Shown here: piece after piece, positions 1-8,307 of the stretch
How the letters are laid out: every line of letters starts with the position of its first letter
How positions within the stretch are numbered: the first letter of the stretch is position 1
Assembly: GCA_963834715.1 (NCBI GenBank)
Contig: CAWIDE010000022.1
Coordinates: forward strand, 682,001-746,000
DNA from: CAVSUZ01 sp963834715
GTDB lineage: Bacteria; Pseudomonadota; Alphaproteobacteria; Acetobacterales; Acetobacteraceae
Length of the DNA stretch: 64,000 bases
Direction: 5' to 3'
The notes under the pieces: generated by a model
What the model saw: the letters and a program-made list of their open reading frames with translations, nothing else
What the model was told of the DNA's origin: nothing
Database searches by the model: none
Made by a program: the position numbers and the translations under genes

Positions 1-177
1 TGCGTCCTGCCCCTTTAGCCAGGACGCCACCTGCTCTTGCAGCACGGCTTCCACCGCTTGCGTGCCGCGGAACGCCTCCCCGAGGCCGGTCAGGCCGTCG
101 CTGGTCTCGATCTCCAGCCAGAGCAGGTTGGGGCGTTCCGTTATGCGAATGGTGCGGAGGGCGGTGATGGTGGTCAT
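1..177 (-). CDS. Mandelate racemase/muconate lactonizing enzyme family protein, N-terminal part (partial)
   Basis: Fifty-nine codons are visible, from an ATG at 177 to the window edge, so the gene is cut. The peptide begins MTTITALRTIRITERPNLLW and continues with a DGLTGLGEAF stretch, the typical N-terminal capping domain of the enolase superfamily (substrate lid, no catalytic residues yet). The barrel domain with the metal ligands lies outside the window, so the substrate (sugar acid, muconate or other) cannot be assigned. It points away from the decayed region that follows. Confidence 0.75.
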   Translation of the reverse strand, partial: MTTITALRTIRITERPNLLWLEIETSDGLTGLGEAFRGTQAVEAVLQEQVASWLKGQDA

Positions 178-352
178 CGCGGCAGTTTAGCCTACCATCG
201 CGTGTGTATCACAGCGGAAGCCAGAGCCGGCGATCGAATGCGAACCGTCACCGCCGGGCAATCCGGATCTGGCCAGCGTCGGGATGGCGGGAATTGAGAA
301 GAAGGTTGGAACTTTCCAGCACAATGATCGATGGAACCTGCAGTACGGCGGT

Positions 353-660
353 TCACTGGTTTACCAGCCAGGCGTCGCCGGACGCGGCCGGATCGGTCGG
401 TAGGTCCGTTAGTTCTTCGACCGCGAGATCACCCAGATCGATTGCGAGCAGCACATAGTCGGCAGGCAACAGATCCGGCGTCAGATCGAGACGTTCCGGC
501 GTCAAAGTGCCAAGCTTTCGCCGGTTCGCAAGTGTTTTCCGCGGGAGTACGACGCGGTCAGTTCGGCAAGCGTCAGCCGGCCGCTGTCGACGACGAACTC
601 CACCGTGCCGACGGGAAGGCCGCGGCGAATGAGTTTGGCGAGATCGCTGCGCGCGATGAC
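353..660 (-). pseudogene. Fused, frameshifted remnant of a Xre/ParS antitoxin and a RES-domain toxin
   Basis: Read on the minus strand from about 660, the peptide DLAKLIRRGLPVGTVEFVV resembles the DNA-binding part of MbcA/ParS-type antitoxins. Near 545 the frame shifts by one and the match continues as RKTLANRRKLGTLTPE, the usual antitoxin linker. This runs directly into RLDLTPDLLPADYVLLAIDL and VEELTDLPTDPAASGDAWL, which match the middle of RES-domain (NAD-degrading) toxins, before a stop at 353-355. The end of the antitoxin and the start of the toxin are therefore missing. Neither part can be functional. The family match is by eye. Confidence 0.6.
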
Positions 661-1184
661 ACCGGCCCTACGACGGCGGGACCGCCCATGATGTCCAAGG
701 TGCTCAATTGGCTGCTCATCAGGGGTCCCAGGCCAAGCGCTCGATTTATTTGGGCGTCTCGCCGTTGGTGGCAAGTTGAAGGACCGCGCATTGAAAACGT
801 TCGTGATTCGCCAAGCCAAAATCTGGCATTACCACCTGCTCGGCAGCGAAGACATTGCTTCAGGCATGGGGGAGACCACGCGATTGATAACAGCACGTTT
901 GAAACTACCGGCCACCAGAATATCGGCACCATCTTGCCTGTGAACAACCCGCAGGATACGTTGCCCGAACTCAGGGATCGCCCTGAACGAGCGGGTCAAC
1001 GAGGGATGGGCCCGGGGTGGTCCAGTCAGGTGAACGAATGGTAGCCTCTACCCAGGGGATCGCCACGCTGCGTTTCCGGAGCTGTCTCGCTACGTGGACT
1101 GTTAGCTATAAATTCGAAGGTTAAAACTCCGCTCTCCCTTCACTTCCTCCGCGCCGCCACGGTGATACAAACCATTCACCCCGC
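661..1184. other. Decayed or non-coding stretch
   Basis: About 520 bases with no convincing gene. Open frames on both strands are short, lack a ribosome binding site and do not resemble a family I know. A minus-strand reading around 840-960 contains RILRVVHRQDGADILVAG, which faintly recalls small RelE-like or DUF4258 proteins, but this is too weak to annotate. It probably belongs to the same eroded block as the RES/Xre remnant. Confidence 0.4.
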
Positions 1185-1670
1185 TCACCCCAAACTGTGA
1201 TACTCTCGCCCGTAATAAATCAGCACCTCGCACTCCGTCCCAATCCGCACCCCCTCCACCATGCAGAAAAACACATCGTGCGTCCCCGCCGTAACCACCT
1301 GATCGATCCGGCAGTCGAACGCCACCACGCAATCCTTCAGCACTGGCGCCCCGGTCACCATGACATCCCACTCGCCGGCTTCGAACCGCGCCTCCACCGC
1401 ATGATCCGTGAGCCCCGCGAACACCGGAGAGATCGCCTGCTGCTGCGCGCTCAGCGTGCTAACGCATAGCACGCCGTTGGCGCGAAACGCCGGATAAGAA
1501 TCGTTCGCCCGATTGGCGCACACCAGCAGCGTCGGCGGCGTATCCGTAACGCTGCACACCGCCGAGGCGGTGAAACCCGCCCGGCCGCCTGGACCGTCCG
1601 TCGTCACCACGTTCACCGCGGCACTGAGCCGGGCCATGGCCTCGCGATAGGCTTCTTTCGACACAGGCAC
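1185..1670 (-). CDS. RutF-like NAD(P)H:flavin reductase
   Basis: A 161-residue flavin reductase-like protein of the HpaC/RutF type. It would reduce FMN or FAD for a partner oxygenase. The stretch AAVNVVTTDGPGGRAGFTAS followed by AVCSVTDTPPTLLVC is very close to RutF of the pyrimidine Rut pathway, and the C-terminal GTHDVFFCMVEGV also fits. I chose the GTG at 1670 because AGGAAG stands just upstream; an ATG at 1748 would leave only 23 bases to the divergent Rieske gene. No other rut genes are nearby, so a role in pyrimidine degradation is not supported. Supplying flavin to the neighbouring locus is an inference. Confidence 0.8.
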   Translation of the reverse strand: MPVSKEAYREAMARLSAAVNVVTTDGPGGRAGFTASAVCSVTDTPPTLLVCANRANDSYPAFRANGVLCVSTLSAQQQAISPVFAGLTDHAVEARFEAGEWDVMVTGAPVLKDCVVAFDCRIDQVVTAGTHDVFFCMVEGVRIGTECEVLIYYGREYHSLG

Positions 1671-1771
1671 GAATACTTCCTTCCGCTCCCCCCAGTATGA
1701 CGCCGCAGCGGCGGCAGCGGAACTCACCCCGCCCTTCCGTGGCACCATCCGGCCGGCCTACACTCCCGGGC

Positions 1772-2185
1772 ATGAGCAAGCACGTAGTGGCAATGGCGCG
1801 GGAAATCCCGCCGGGAGAACGCAAGCTGGTCACCGTCCGTGGCCGCCCCATCGCCATCTTCAATCTCAAAGGCGAGTTCTTCGGTCTGCTCAACCGCTGC
1901 CCGCACCAAGGCGGCCCGATGTGCGAAGGGGTGCTCACCGGCCTCATCCAATCCGACGAACCGGGCACCTACAAATATTCCCGCCCCGGCGAGATCATTC
2001 GCTGTCCCTGGCACGGCTGGGAGTTCGATATCCGTACCGGGCAGTCTTTCTGCGATCCGCAGAAGACCACGCTGCGCAACTACCCCGTGGAGGTAACGCC
2101 CGGCCAGCGCGTGGTGCAGGGCCCTTACGTGGCCGAGAAGATCTCAGTAACGGTCGAGGAAGACTACGTCGTTGTCGATGTGTGA
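1772..2185 (+). CDS. Stand-alone Rieske [2Fe-2S] protein with a long inter-motif insert
   Basis: A 137-residue single-domain Rieske protein, presumably a soluble ferredoxin-like electron carrier. The two cluster motifs are clear: CPHQGG near residue 43 and CPWHGWEF near residue 78. The spacing between them is 32 residues, about twice that of ordinary Rieske ferredoxins, and the insert has an extra cysteine (GGPMCEG). The start is the ATG at 1772. It is divergent from the RutF-like reductase and converges, with a 22-base overlap, on the ABM/hydrolase pair. The closest relative in the window is the Rieske gene at 8618. The physiological partner is unknown. Confidence 0.85.
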   Translation: MSKHVVAMAREIPPGERKLVTVRGRPIAIFNLKGEFFGLLNRCPHQGGPMCEGVLTGLIQSDEPGTYKYSRPGEIIRCPWHGWEFDIRTGQSFCDPQKTTLRNYPVEVTPGQRVVQGPYVAEKISVTVEEDYVVVDV

Positions 2186-2791
2186 ACCGGCGGATAATAC
2201 TGCGGCGCCTCGCGTCGGTCTTCCATGCCGTAGTCGCGAATGACACGAACCACTCGGTGCCGCACTCCCTCAGGTGGGTGCCACCGAAGCGCCACTGTTT
2301 CATCCCGCCAATCGGCCAACACGAGCCGCTTGTCTGCGTCTGTAATGCCGGTAAACGCCTCCTCCCCAAGCGCCTCCGCCAATGACTCCAGTGCGGGAAC
2401 CTCCCCCTGCGTTTCGATCACACTTACAACTTTCGCCGCACCCACCTCGGTCACGTCCAGGCGCTGCGGGTCCAGCCGTTCGCCTTGCGTCAGTCCGGTG
2501 TCGGCGATGATCTCCCCCACCCGCAGGTGATAGTCCGCAAAAATTCTCTCCCGTCCCGCGACCTGAGTTCGCATGGTGTACCCCCAGCGTCCGCCAGTGG
2601 ATCAGCGCCTTTTCGTCCCGCCAGATTGAAAGTGACAGGATGCGTCCCGGCGCGGCAACGCTACGGAAGCGCTCGTTCACGATAAATCCGTCGATCCTCT
2701 CCAGCTCTGGCCGCAGGCGGGCCGCCAGATCCAGATATTCTTCAAACCGCTCCGTTTTGGGCTCGACCTCAAAAATCACCGCGAACATCAT
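2164..2791 (-). pseudogene. Antibiotic biosynthesis monooxygenase (ABM)-like protein, frameshifted
   Basis: The first part (MMFAVIFEVEPKTERFEEYL, then LSIWRDEKALIHWRTLG) is a classic ABM-type ferredoxin-like domain. Near 2570 the match moves to an adjacent frame and continues as VAGRERIFADYHLRVGEI to a stop at 2164. The second half contains RLVLADWRDETVALRW, which looks like a second ABM-like half. One single-base change would join both halves into a protein of about 205 residues. Its start overlaps the stop of the upstream hydrolase (ATGATG), so the two form one transcription unit. It may be a true pseudogene or a sequencing indel. Confidence 0.75.
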
Positions 2792-3747
2792 CGCTCTCCC
2801 TTCAGGAACGTCTCGGTTTCCCGATACAGTGCGTAACGGTTCTCCTCCAGGTGCATCAGGTGCGTTGCTCGTCCGATCTTCACGTCCCGCCGCACAGGAG
2901 ACGACGTAAAATGATCAAACAACCAGCGCGCGTCGTCATCCGTGCACAGGCTGTCCCATTCCCCGCGAATAATCGCGACTGGCGAACGCACCAGCCCCGG
3001 ATCGTAAGCACGCTCACCAGCCAGGGCGTCGTAAACATCCTGAAACGCGCCGCTCGGCACCTTCACCGCCGCCGGCGATCTTGTCCTGCTCTCGGGATCG
3101 ACCGATAAGTAAGCTTCACCCCATTCAGCGAAGTGCGCCTCCGACAGCACCGGTCGCTCACCCGGCGGCACATCTTCCGTAAACCGATCCCACTGGTCCT
3201 TAAGCGAGATAAGCCGCCACGCTGGCAATCGCATCCGCTCACCACAAGGCTCGCGTCTTGCAATCGGACCAAACAACACCAGCCGGTGCACCAAATCCGG
3301 GCAGCGCCCGGCGAACCAGCCGGTGACGATGCTGCCCCAGGAATGCGCAATCAGCGAGATCTCTGCCACACCATGATGCGAGCAAATGAAACGAACCGCA
3401 TGCTCTAACTGTCGGCTGACCTCTTCCGCCCGCCCCAATGGCGGTTGCATCTCCGCGAGTTGCGTCATCTCGGGATACGGGTCCGACAAGCGCCCGAACC
3501 CGTGGAAATCCAGGCCCCAGACGTGAAACCCCGCATCGCAAAGCTCATCCCGCCAGGAACGCCCGTCAAAACGATGTGCGATGGAGAGCCCCGAAGGAAA
3601 CGTGCCGCCATGGACGTACAGCACCACACGGCCGACGGGCGATCCACCCATGGCGGACGGAAGATAGCGCAAGAAGAGCGATAGCCCCGGATGCGGGCTG
3701 GAGACATGAAAGTGCTGTTCGTTCTCTGCGAGCTTCAGGATCATCAT
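2788..3747 (-). CDS. Alpha/beta hydrolase
   Basis: A 319-residue alpha/beta hydrolase. The nucleophile elbow is AHSWGSI (Ser), preceded by the oxyanion region VLYVHGGTFPSG; a likely acid is the Asp in GEWDSLCTDDDA and the histidine in ATHLMHLE. There is no signal peptide, so it is probably cytoplasmic. The ATG at 3747 is preceded by GGGGAG at good spacing; an ATG at 3858 has no such site. The gene is translationally coupled to the ABM-like gene downstream. The substrate is unknown, although the flavin reductase, Rieske and ABM neighbours suggest degradation of an organic compound. Confidence 0.8.
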   Translation of the reverse strand: MMILKLAENEQHFHVSSPHPGLSLFLRYLPSAMGGSPVGRVVLYVHGGTFPSGLSIAHRFDGRSWRDELCDAGFHVWGLDFHGFGRLSDPYPEMTQLAEMQPPLGRAEEVSRQLEHAVRFICSHHGVAEISLIAHSWGSIVTGWFAGRCPDLVHRLVLFGPIARREPCGERMRLPAWRLISLKDQWDRFTEDVPPGERPVLSEAHFAEWGEAYLSVDPESRTRSPAAVKVPSGAFQDVYDALAGERAYDPGLVRSPVAIIRGEWDSLCTDDDARWLFDHFTSSPVRRDVKIGRATHLMHLEENRYALYRETETFLKGER

Positions 3748-3877
3748 CGCATCTCCCCGTGCGTTGGTCTGGCCCATTAGCTGGCCTCTGTCGGGCGCCC
3801 TGTCCTCCGCCAACGCTTCGGTCAAATCCGAACTATCCCCGCGTGATCCCGCCCCCACCTAACGCTATATCCGCCCC

Positions 3878-4645
3878 ATGTCCTCGCCACCCGGAATGGC
3901 CGAAATCGCCGCCCTCGTGGGCAATCCCGCCCGCGCCAACATTCTTCTTGCGCTGGGCGACGGCCGCGCCCTGACCGCCACGGAACTGGCCTACGCCGCC
4001 CACGTGTCGCCGCAAACCACGAGCGGCCATCTCGCGCAGCTCACTGCCTCCGGTCTGCTCTCGCTCTCGAAGCAGGGCCGTCATTCGTACTATCGCCTGG
4101 CATCACCGCTCGTTGGCCAAATGTTGGAAGCCATCATGGCCGTCGCCGCCGGCACCCCGTCCCGTCGCACCCCGCGCTGGCGCGGCGACGAAGCACTCCG
4201 CACCGCCCGCACCTGCTACGATCACCTTGCCGGCCGCCTCGCCGTAGCCCTCACAGACGCGTTGATCGCCCGCGAATCGCTCGTCCTCACCGACGACGGC
4301 GGCGAGCTCACGCCCGGCGGCGCCGACCTCCTGCAAGACTTCGGGATCGATCTCGCCGCCGTCCGGCAACGCCGGCGCGTGTTCTGCCGGCCGTGTCTGG
4401 ATTGGAGCGAACGCCGCCCGCACCTCGCCGGCGCTGTCGGCGCGGCCATTGCCGCCCGCTGCTTCGACCTTCGTTGGATCGCCCGCCAGCGCGACAGCCG
4501 AGCGTTGACCATCCTCCCCGCGGGGGTTGATGGCCTCGCGAAGGTCTTCGGCGTTTGCCTGGATTCCGAGAAGCCTACGCCGCCCGCCCCTGACGCGCGT
4601 CTAACCAACAGCTCTCCTCGATATGCGCCGCCAGTGCATCCGTAA
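3878..4645 (+). CDS. ArsR-type winged-helix transcriptional regulator
   Basis: A 255-residue regulator. Residues of about 8-75 form a winged helix-turn-helix (ELAYAAHVSPQTTSGHLAQL, then LLSLSKQGRHSYYRLAS). The C-terminal half carries a CRPCLDWSERRPHLAG segment common in long ArsR-type proteins; the two cysteines could bind metal or sense redox state, but this is not shown. The conserved domain ends near VDGLAKVFGV; the last 30 residues are a run-on that overlaps the 3' end of the LysR gene. It is divergent from the hydrolase operon, 130 bases away, and is the obvious candidate regulator for it. Confidence 0.8.
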   Translation: MSSPPGMAEIAALVGNPARANILLALGDGRALTATELAYAAHVSPQTTSGHLAQLTASGLLSLSKQGRHSYYRLASPLVGQMLEAIMAVAAGTPSRRTPRWRGDEALRTARTCYDHLAGRLAVALTDALIARESLVLTDDGGELTPGGADLLQDFGIDLAAVRQRRRVFCRPCLDWSERRPHLAGAVGAAIAARCFDLRWIARQRDSRALTILPAGVDGLAKVFGVCLDSEKPTPPAPDARLTNSSPRYAPPVHP

Positions 4646-5495
4646 CCGGCTGCCGCGCGTGCCGCCCCTTGATCATCACAATCCCGTAGTCCGGCAGCGG
4701 CGGCAGCCCCTCATCCAGACGCACCGGCCGTAGCCCCTCCGGCAGCCAGGCCTGCGCCGAGACCGTAACCGCCAACCCGGCCACCACCGGCGCGTGAGTC
4801 CCGACCTGCGACGACGAGATATACGCAATTCGGTACCGCCGGCCCGCTCGCTCCAGCGCCTGTACCGCCGCGGAGGCCCAGCAGCATTGATACTCGCGCT
4901 CCGAACGCGGATCAGCGCTCGCCAATGCCAGCGGCAACGGGTCCAGCCGATGCGGCGCATACCGCGTCGATGTCACCCACACCAACGGCCCGCGCCAGAG
5001 CGGCACCTGCTCCAACCCCCGCGTTTCCTGCTCCGAGGCCAGCGTGAGGTCCAGATTCCCTCGTTTCAGCCGCTCAATGAGCACCTCCGAGGGGTCGCAC
5101 AGCACGTCCACCTGCACGGCCGGATGCGTGTCGGCGAAGCGCTTCAGAATGGGCGGCAGATACCCGAACGCATAATCGTCCGGCGTACCGAGCCGCACGC
5201 TTCCCGCGACCTGCGGGGCACGAAAGGTCGTAATCACCTCGTCGTTCAGCTCCAGCATCTGCCGGGCACGCGACAGCAGATACTGTCCGTGCGGCGTGAG
5301 CTCGACATCACCGCCGCGCCCGCGCGAAAACACCGGCTGACCAAGGATCTCCTCCAGCCGCTTAACTTGCATGGAAACGGCGGACTGCGTGCGTCCCACC
5401 AAGGCCGCAGCCTCAGTAAAACTATGCCCCTCTGCGATCAGCACAAACGCCCGCAGCAGGTCCGGATCAAGAGCAGGCGGTACAGACATGCTCAT
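4575..5495 (-). CDS. LysR family transcriptional regulator
   Basis: A regulator of about 306 residues. The N-terminal helix-turn-helix reads LLRAFVLIAEGHSFTEAAAL and VGRTQSAVSMQVKRLEEILG, followed by the substrate-binding domain (SVRLGTPDDYAFGYLPPILK). It resembles the LrhA/HexA-type branch. An ATG at 5495 or 5489 is possible, and neither has a strong ribosome site. It converges on the ArsR gene with a 71-base overlap and faces the DUF1127 gene across a 100-base divergent region that holds possible operators. Targets are unknown. Confidence 0.88.
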   Translation of the reverse strand: MSMSVPPALDPDLLRAFVLIAEGHSFTEAAALVGRTQSAVSMQVKRLEEILGQPVFSRGRGGDVELTPHGQYLLSRARQMLELNDEVITTFRAPQVAGSVRLGTPDDYAFGYLPPILKRFADTHPAVQVDVLCDPSEVLIERLKRGNLDLTLASEQETRGLEQVPLWRGPLVWVTSTRYAPHRLDPLPLALASADPRSEREYQCCWASAAVQALERAGRRYRIAYISSSQVGTHAPVVAGLAVTVSAQAWLPEGLRPVRLDEGLPPLPDYGIVMIKGRHARQPVTDALAAHIEESCWLDARQGRAA

Positions 5496-5521
5496 CAATA
5501 TGGCTGATGGGTATCATCAAT
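5492..5521. promoter_or_regulatory. Possible LysR operator between lysR and the DUF1127 gene
   Basis: Two copies of TCATCAAT stand at 5492-5499 and 5514-5521, 22 bases apart (two helical turns). Between them lies a TGAT-N4-ATCA dyad (5504-5515). LysR regulators typically bind such dyads near their own start. The first repeat overlaps the LysR start codon area. Assignment is by pattern only. Confidence 0.35.
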
Positions 5522-5596
5522 TCAATTCGTTTTACTGATGTCCGTCCCCCACCCATCTATGCGCTGCACCGTTTCAGTTAAGAAGGGAGGGTGCCG

Positions 5597-5857
5597 ATGT
5601 TGACGAGCTTCACCACCACCCCATTCCTGGGCGATCCCACGCCGCCGGGCGTCCCCTCGCGCCGCTTCGGCCGCGTTCCGTTTACCGGCCACCATCCCTT
5701 GCAACGCAATCGCCTGTGGAGCCGCGTGGTCGAGGCGTGGCGTCGTTACCGCACCCGCCAATTCCTCGCCGGGTTGGACGCGCACATGCTCAAGGACATC
5801 GGCGTGACCTTCGCCGAGGCCGAGCATGAGGTGAACAAGCCGTTCTGGGTGCGCTAG
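5597..5857 (+). CDS. DUF1127 domain small protein
   Basis: An 86-residue basic protein with a C-terminal DUF1127 (YjiS-like) helix pair: WRRYRTRQFLAGLDAHMLKD and IGVTFAEAEHEVNKPFW. Alphaproteobacterial members of this family have been linked to RNA interactions and to phosphate and carbon turnover. The ATG at 5597 has AGGGAGG six bases upstream, which decides it over a GTG at 5591. It is a lone gene, divergent from lysR and followed by a long gene-poor stretch. Confidence 0.85.
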   Translation: MLTSFTTTPFLGDPTPPGVPSRRFGRVPFTGHHPLQRNRLWSRVVEAWRRYRTRQFLAGLDAHMLKDIGVTFAEAEHEVNKPFWVR

Positions 5858-7038
5858 GACGATCTAACACAAAGGCCACGAAGGACCGCGGAGATGCGAA
5901 TATCTTCGTGGTTCTTCCATGGCGCCCCTCAGCGATGGCATGGCTTCGGCCCTTTTCAGGAGCTTCGGGGATGATCTGGGATCACGTGGTCAACTGGCTA
6001 ATCGTGCCGGGGCGTCATTGCACTTATCTGCGGCCTAGGCGGCATCTGGAGGTGGCAGGACCAGCGGTTTCTCTCGGCTAGGCAGCGAACGATCTTGCGA
6101 GAACCTTGGCAGTTGTAAACTACTGGCCAAGCTATACTTACCTCTCGCTGTCCGGGAGAGGTCGGCGCGCTCAGCGCGCAGGGCGAGGGTCCCACGTCTC
6201 CATCGCCTGCTCCGAATTGTCTTGCGGCAGTTTGTCGCCCGCAAGGGCATGCCAGCATATCACAGGCTCGTGACCGATCGGCCTGTGAACAACTTCATAG
6301 CCAACTTGATCTGGCGCGGTGCACGTAAGCGCCTGGTGCCGAATAACCTCGGCAAACGGCAACGTTGCATGCGGGGGGTGCAATGATCCCGAACTATGCT
6401 AACGCGATCGGTAGCCGGCTCATTGCCTACGCCGGTCACGTCCTACTGAGATGGCGAGCGGGTCATGCGGTCTATGTCCGTGCCATTGGGCCGGCTAATG
6501 CGCATGCCAGTGAAAATTGGCAAGGCCATCGGCGTCTCTCCGTGGCAGTTCGTTCCGCGGGCTCGTCCGGAAATCTGGTCTGGCTTGAGGACCTTCAGAA
6601 ACATGTCTGAGCGCCGTCGGTGACGACGGTCAATATGCTTCTGCCCTTTTCTCGTCCTGATCCCGGAAGTGCTTGGAGATCTGATTGCCGGTCTGCTCGC
6701 TATTCCAGTGCCGGGGATGGTAATCGGCCTCGTGCTGCCGCTTGCCGACCTCGGGCTGCGGCGTCACTGGCTCGGACCTGAACGCGCAGTCCCGCAAACT
6801 ATCAAACAATTGGCGAAAGGACTGCACGATAATTTCGAATTGCTGTTCCTGCCAGCGGGAGTTGGCGTCATTGACGAACCTCGAAGTAACAGGAGCGGTG
6901 CGGGATTGGCAGAGTTGCACCGTCGTGGGCACATCGGATGGCTGGCAAATGGTTGCATGCGCCTGCACTTGCGATTATGCTTCCTGGGCGCAGAGACACG
7001 GTGCGACGATCCGAAAGCAGCCGGATCAGGAGAAGTCC
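5858..7038. other. Gene-poor region of about 1.2 kb
   Basis: Apart from one copy of a dispersed palindromic repeat (6142-6195) I see no supported gene. Several frames are open (minus 6171-6383, plus 6383-6610, minus 6630-6968) but none has a recognisable domain or a ribosome site, and they overlap in both strands. Near 5866-5925 the words CCACGAAGGACCGCGGAGA and ATCTTCGTGG form a loose dyad. The last part must hold the promoter of the amidohydrolase operon, which starts after GGAGAAGTCC at 7039. Confidence 0.45.
6142..6195 (+). repeat. Dispersed palindromic repeat, copy 1
   Basis: The copy reads CCTCTCGCTGTCCGGGAGAG followed by GTCGGCGCGC and GGCGAGGGTCC. Related copies lie at 48428-48483, 50160-50212 and 59556-59612. 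The unit is a hairpin (CTCTCCCGC / GCGGGAGAG) joined to a GTCGGCGCG...GGGTGAGGG arm. This copy is the most diverged. Such elements are common between genes in alphaproteobacteria. Confidence 0.6.
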
Positions 7039-8307
7039 ATGGCAAACCAAACCGCCGAGGACACCCGCCTCATTCCCCGAATGGCGGAACTGGAGAAGAT
7101 AACCATCAGGACTGACACCCGGGATGTGCTCGCGCACGCAGCAAAAAGCGCGGAAAAACTGAAGGACTTCTTCATTGTCGATATCGATGCGCACGTAACC
7201 GAGACCGCCTTCTGGTCTGAGGTTACAGACCGTATCGACAACGACTATCTTCGCCAGGCGGCGAAATCGTTCAAAGATCGCACTGGCTTCGCACCGGGCC
7301 TGCTGAATGCCCAGCCCGGCCTGCTGTATCAGGATCTGTTCGGTCGCATTCCGCATCAGCAGCAGCAAGCCGAGGCAGTGCCCGGCCACGGCGCTCACCG
7401 CCAGGTCGAGCTCACCCGGCGGGCGATGGACAGCATGGGCATAGACTACACGGTTGCGTTTCCCACCCCGATGCTGCTGCTCGGTATGCACCCGCAGCCC
7501 GAGGTGGAAGTGGCGCTCGGACGCGCCTTCAACAGGTGGCTGATCGAGGAGTTGTTGCCGCGGGAACCGCGCATCAAGGCGATGATCTATCTGCCGTTCA
7601 ACGATCCGGAGGCCTGTGTCGACGTGGTCGAGGAGTTTGCTGACGAGCCCGGCGTGATCGGGTTCACGGTTGTCTCAACTCGCTACCGGCCTGTCCATCA
7701 CAACAGCTATATGCGCGTTTATGCCGCGATCCAGGCAACCGGAAAACCGCTGGCGTTTCACTCAGGTTTCCACTGGGGTGACGAGTTGATGAAGCAGATG
7801 AACCGCTTCATCTCGATGCACGCGATTTCATTCTGTTACTTCAATATGATCCATCTCACCAACTGGATCATCAATGGCATCCCGGAGCGCTTCCCAAGGC
7901 TGACTGTCATCTGGGTAGAGAGCGGCCTGGCCTGGGTTCCGTTCATGATGCAGCGGCTCGATTCCGAATATATGATGCGCTCCTCGGAAGCGCCGCTACT
8001 GCGGCGCCGGCCAAGCGACTACATCCGCGAGATGTACTTCACCAGCCAGCCGCTGGAGACCAGCAATCTAAAACTGACCCAGGCCACGATGGAAGCAGTC
8101 AATGCTGATACGCAAGTGCTGTTCGCCTCGGACTGGCCACACTGGGATTTTGACCTTCCGGCAACGATCTTTACTAACCTGCCGTTCCTGTCGGAGCAGG
8201 CGAAACGAAACATTTTGGGGTTGAATGCGGCACGCGTGTTTGGCTTGGAAGTGCCAGTCCAAAAGCTGGCCCGAACGCCTCGGCTCGACCCTGCCCTTGC
8301 CAAATGA
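7039..8307 (+). CDS. Amidohydrolase family (COG2159, ACMSD/decarboxylase-like) metal enzyme
   Basis: A 422-residue member of the amidohydrolase-2 group, which contains ACMSD, resorcylate decarboxylases and related enzymes. Metal-site features are the N-terminal FFIVDIDAHVTE, the central AFHSGFHW histidines and the late FASDWPHWDF with the aspartate that activates water. The first motif is D-x-D-A-H rather than H-x-H. The ATG at 7039 follows GGAGAAG. It overlaps the next gene by four bases (ATGA) and begins a three-gene operon with a small protein and a Rieske protein. Hydrolysis or decarboxylation of an aromatic or cyclic acid is an inference from the family. Confidence 0.8.
   Translation: MANQTAEDTRLIPRMAELEKITIRTDTRDVLAHAAKSAEKLKDFFIVDIDAHVTETAFWSEVTDRIDNDYLRQAAKSFKDRTGFAPGLLNAQPGLLYQDLFGRIPHQQQQAEAVPGHGAHRQVELTRRAMDSMGIDYTVAFPTPMLLLGMHPQPEVEVALGRAFNRWLIEELLPREPRIKAMIYLPFNDPEACVDVVEEFADEPGVIGFTVVSTRYRPVHHNSYMRVYAAIQATGKPLAFHSGFHWGDELMKQMNRFISMHAISFCYFNMIHLTNWIINGIPERFPRLTVIWVESGLAWVPFMMQRLDSEYMMRSSEAPLLRRRPSDYIREMYFTSQPLETSNLKLTQATMEAVNADTQVLFASDWPHWDFDLPATIFTNLPFLSEQAKRNILGLNAARVFGLEVPVQKLARTPRLDPALAK

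Noticed and set aside
840..960. DUF4258/RelE-like toxin piece on the minus strand
   Set aside because: Only about 20 residues look alike and the rest does not support it.
1185..1670. Pyrimidine Rut operon
   Set aside because: Only the RutF-like gene is present; no rutA-E or rutG nearby.
6383..6610. Plus-strand small open frame
   Set aside because: No family likeness, composition like non-coding GC-rich DNA.
6630..6968. Minus-strand 112-codon open frame upstream of the amidohydrolase
   Set aside because: No known domain or ribosome site, and it overlaps other uncharacteristic open frames; left as unsupported.
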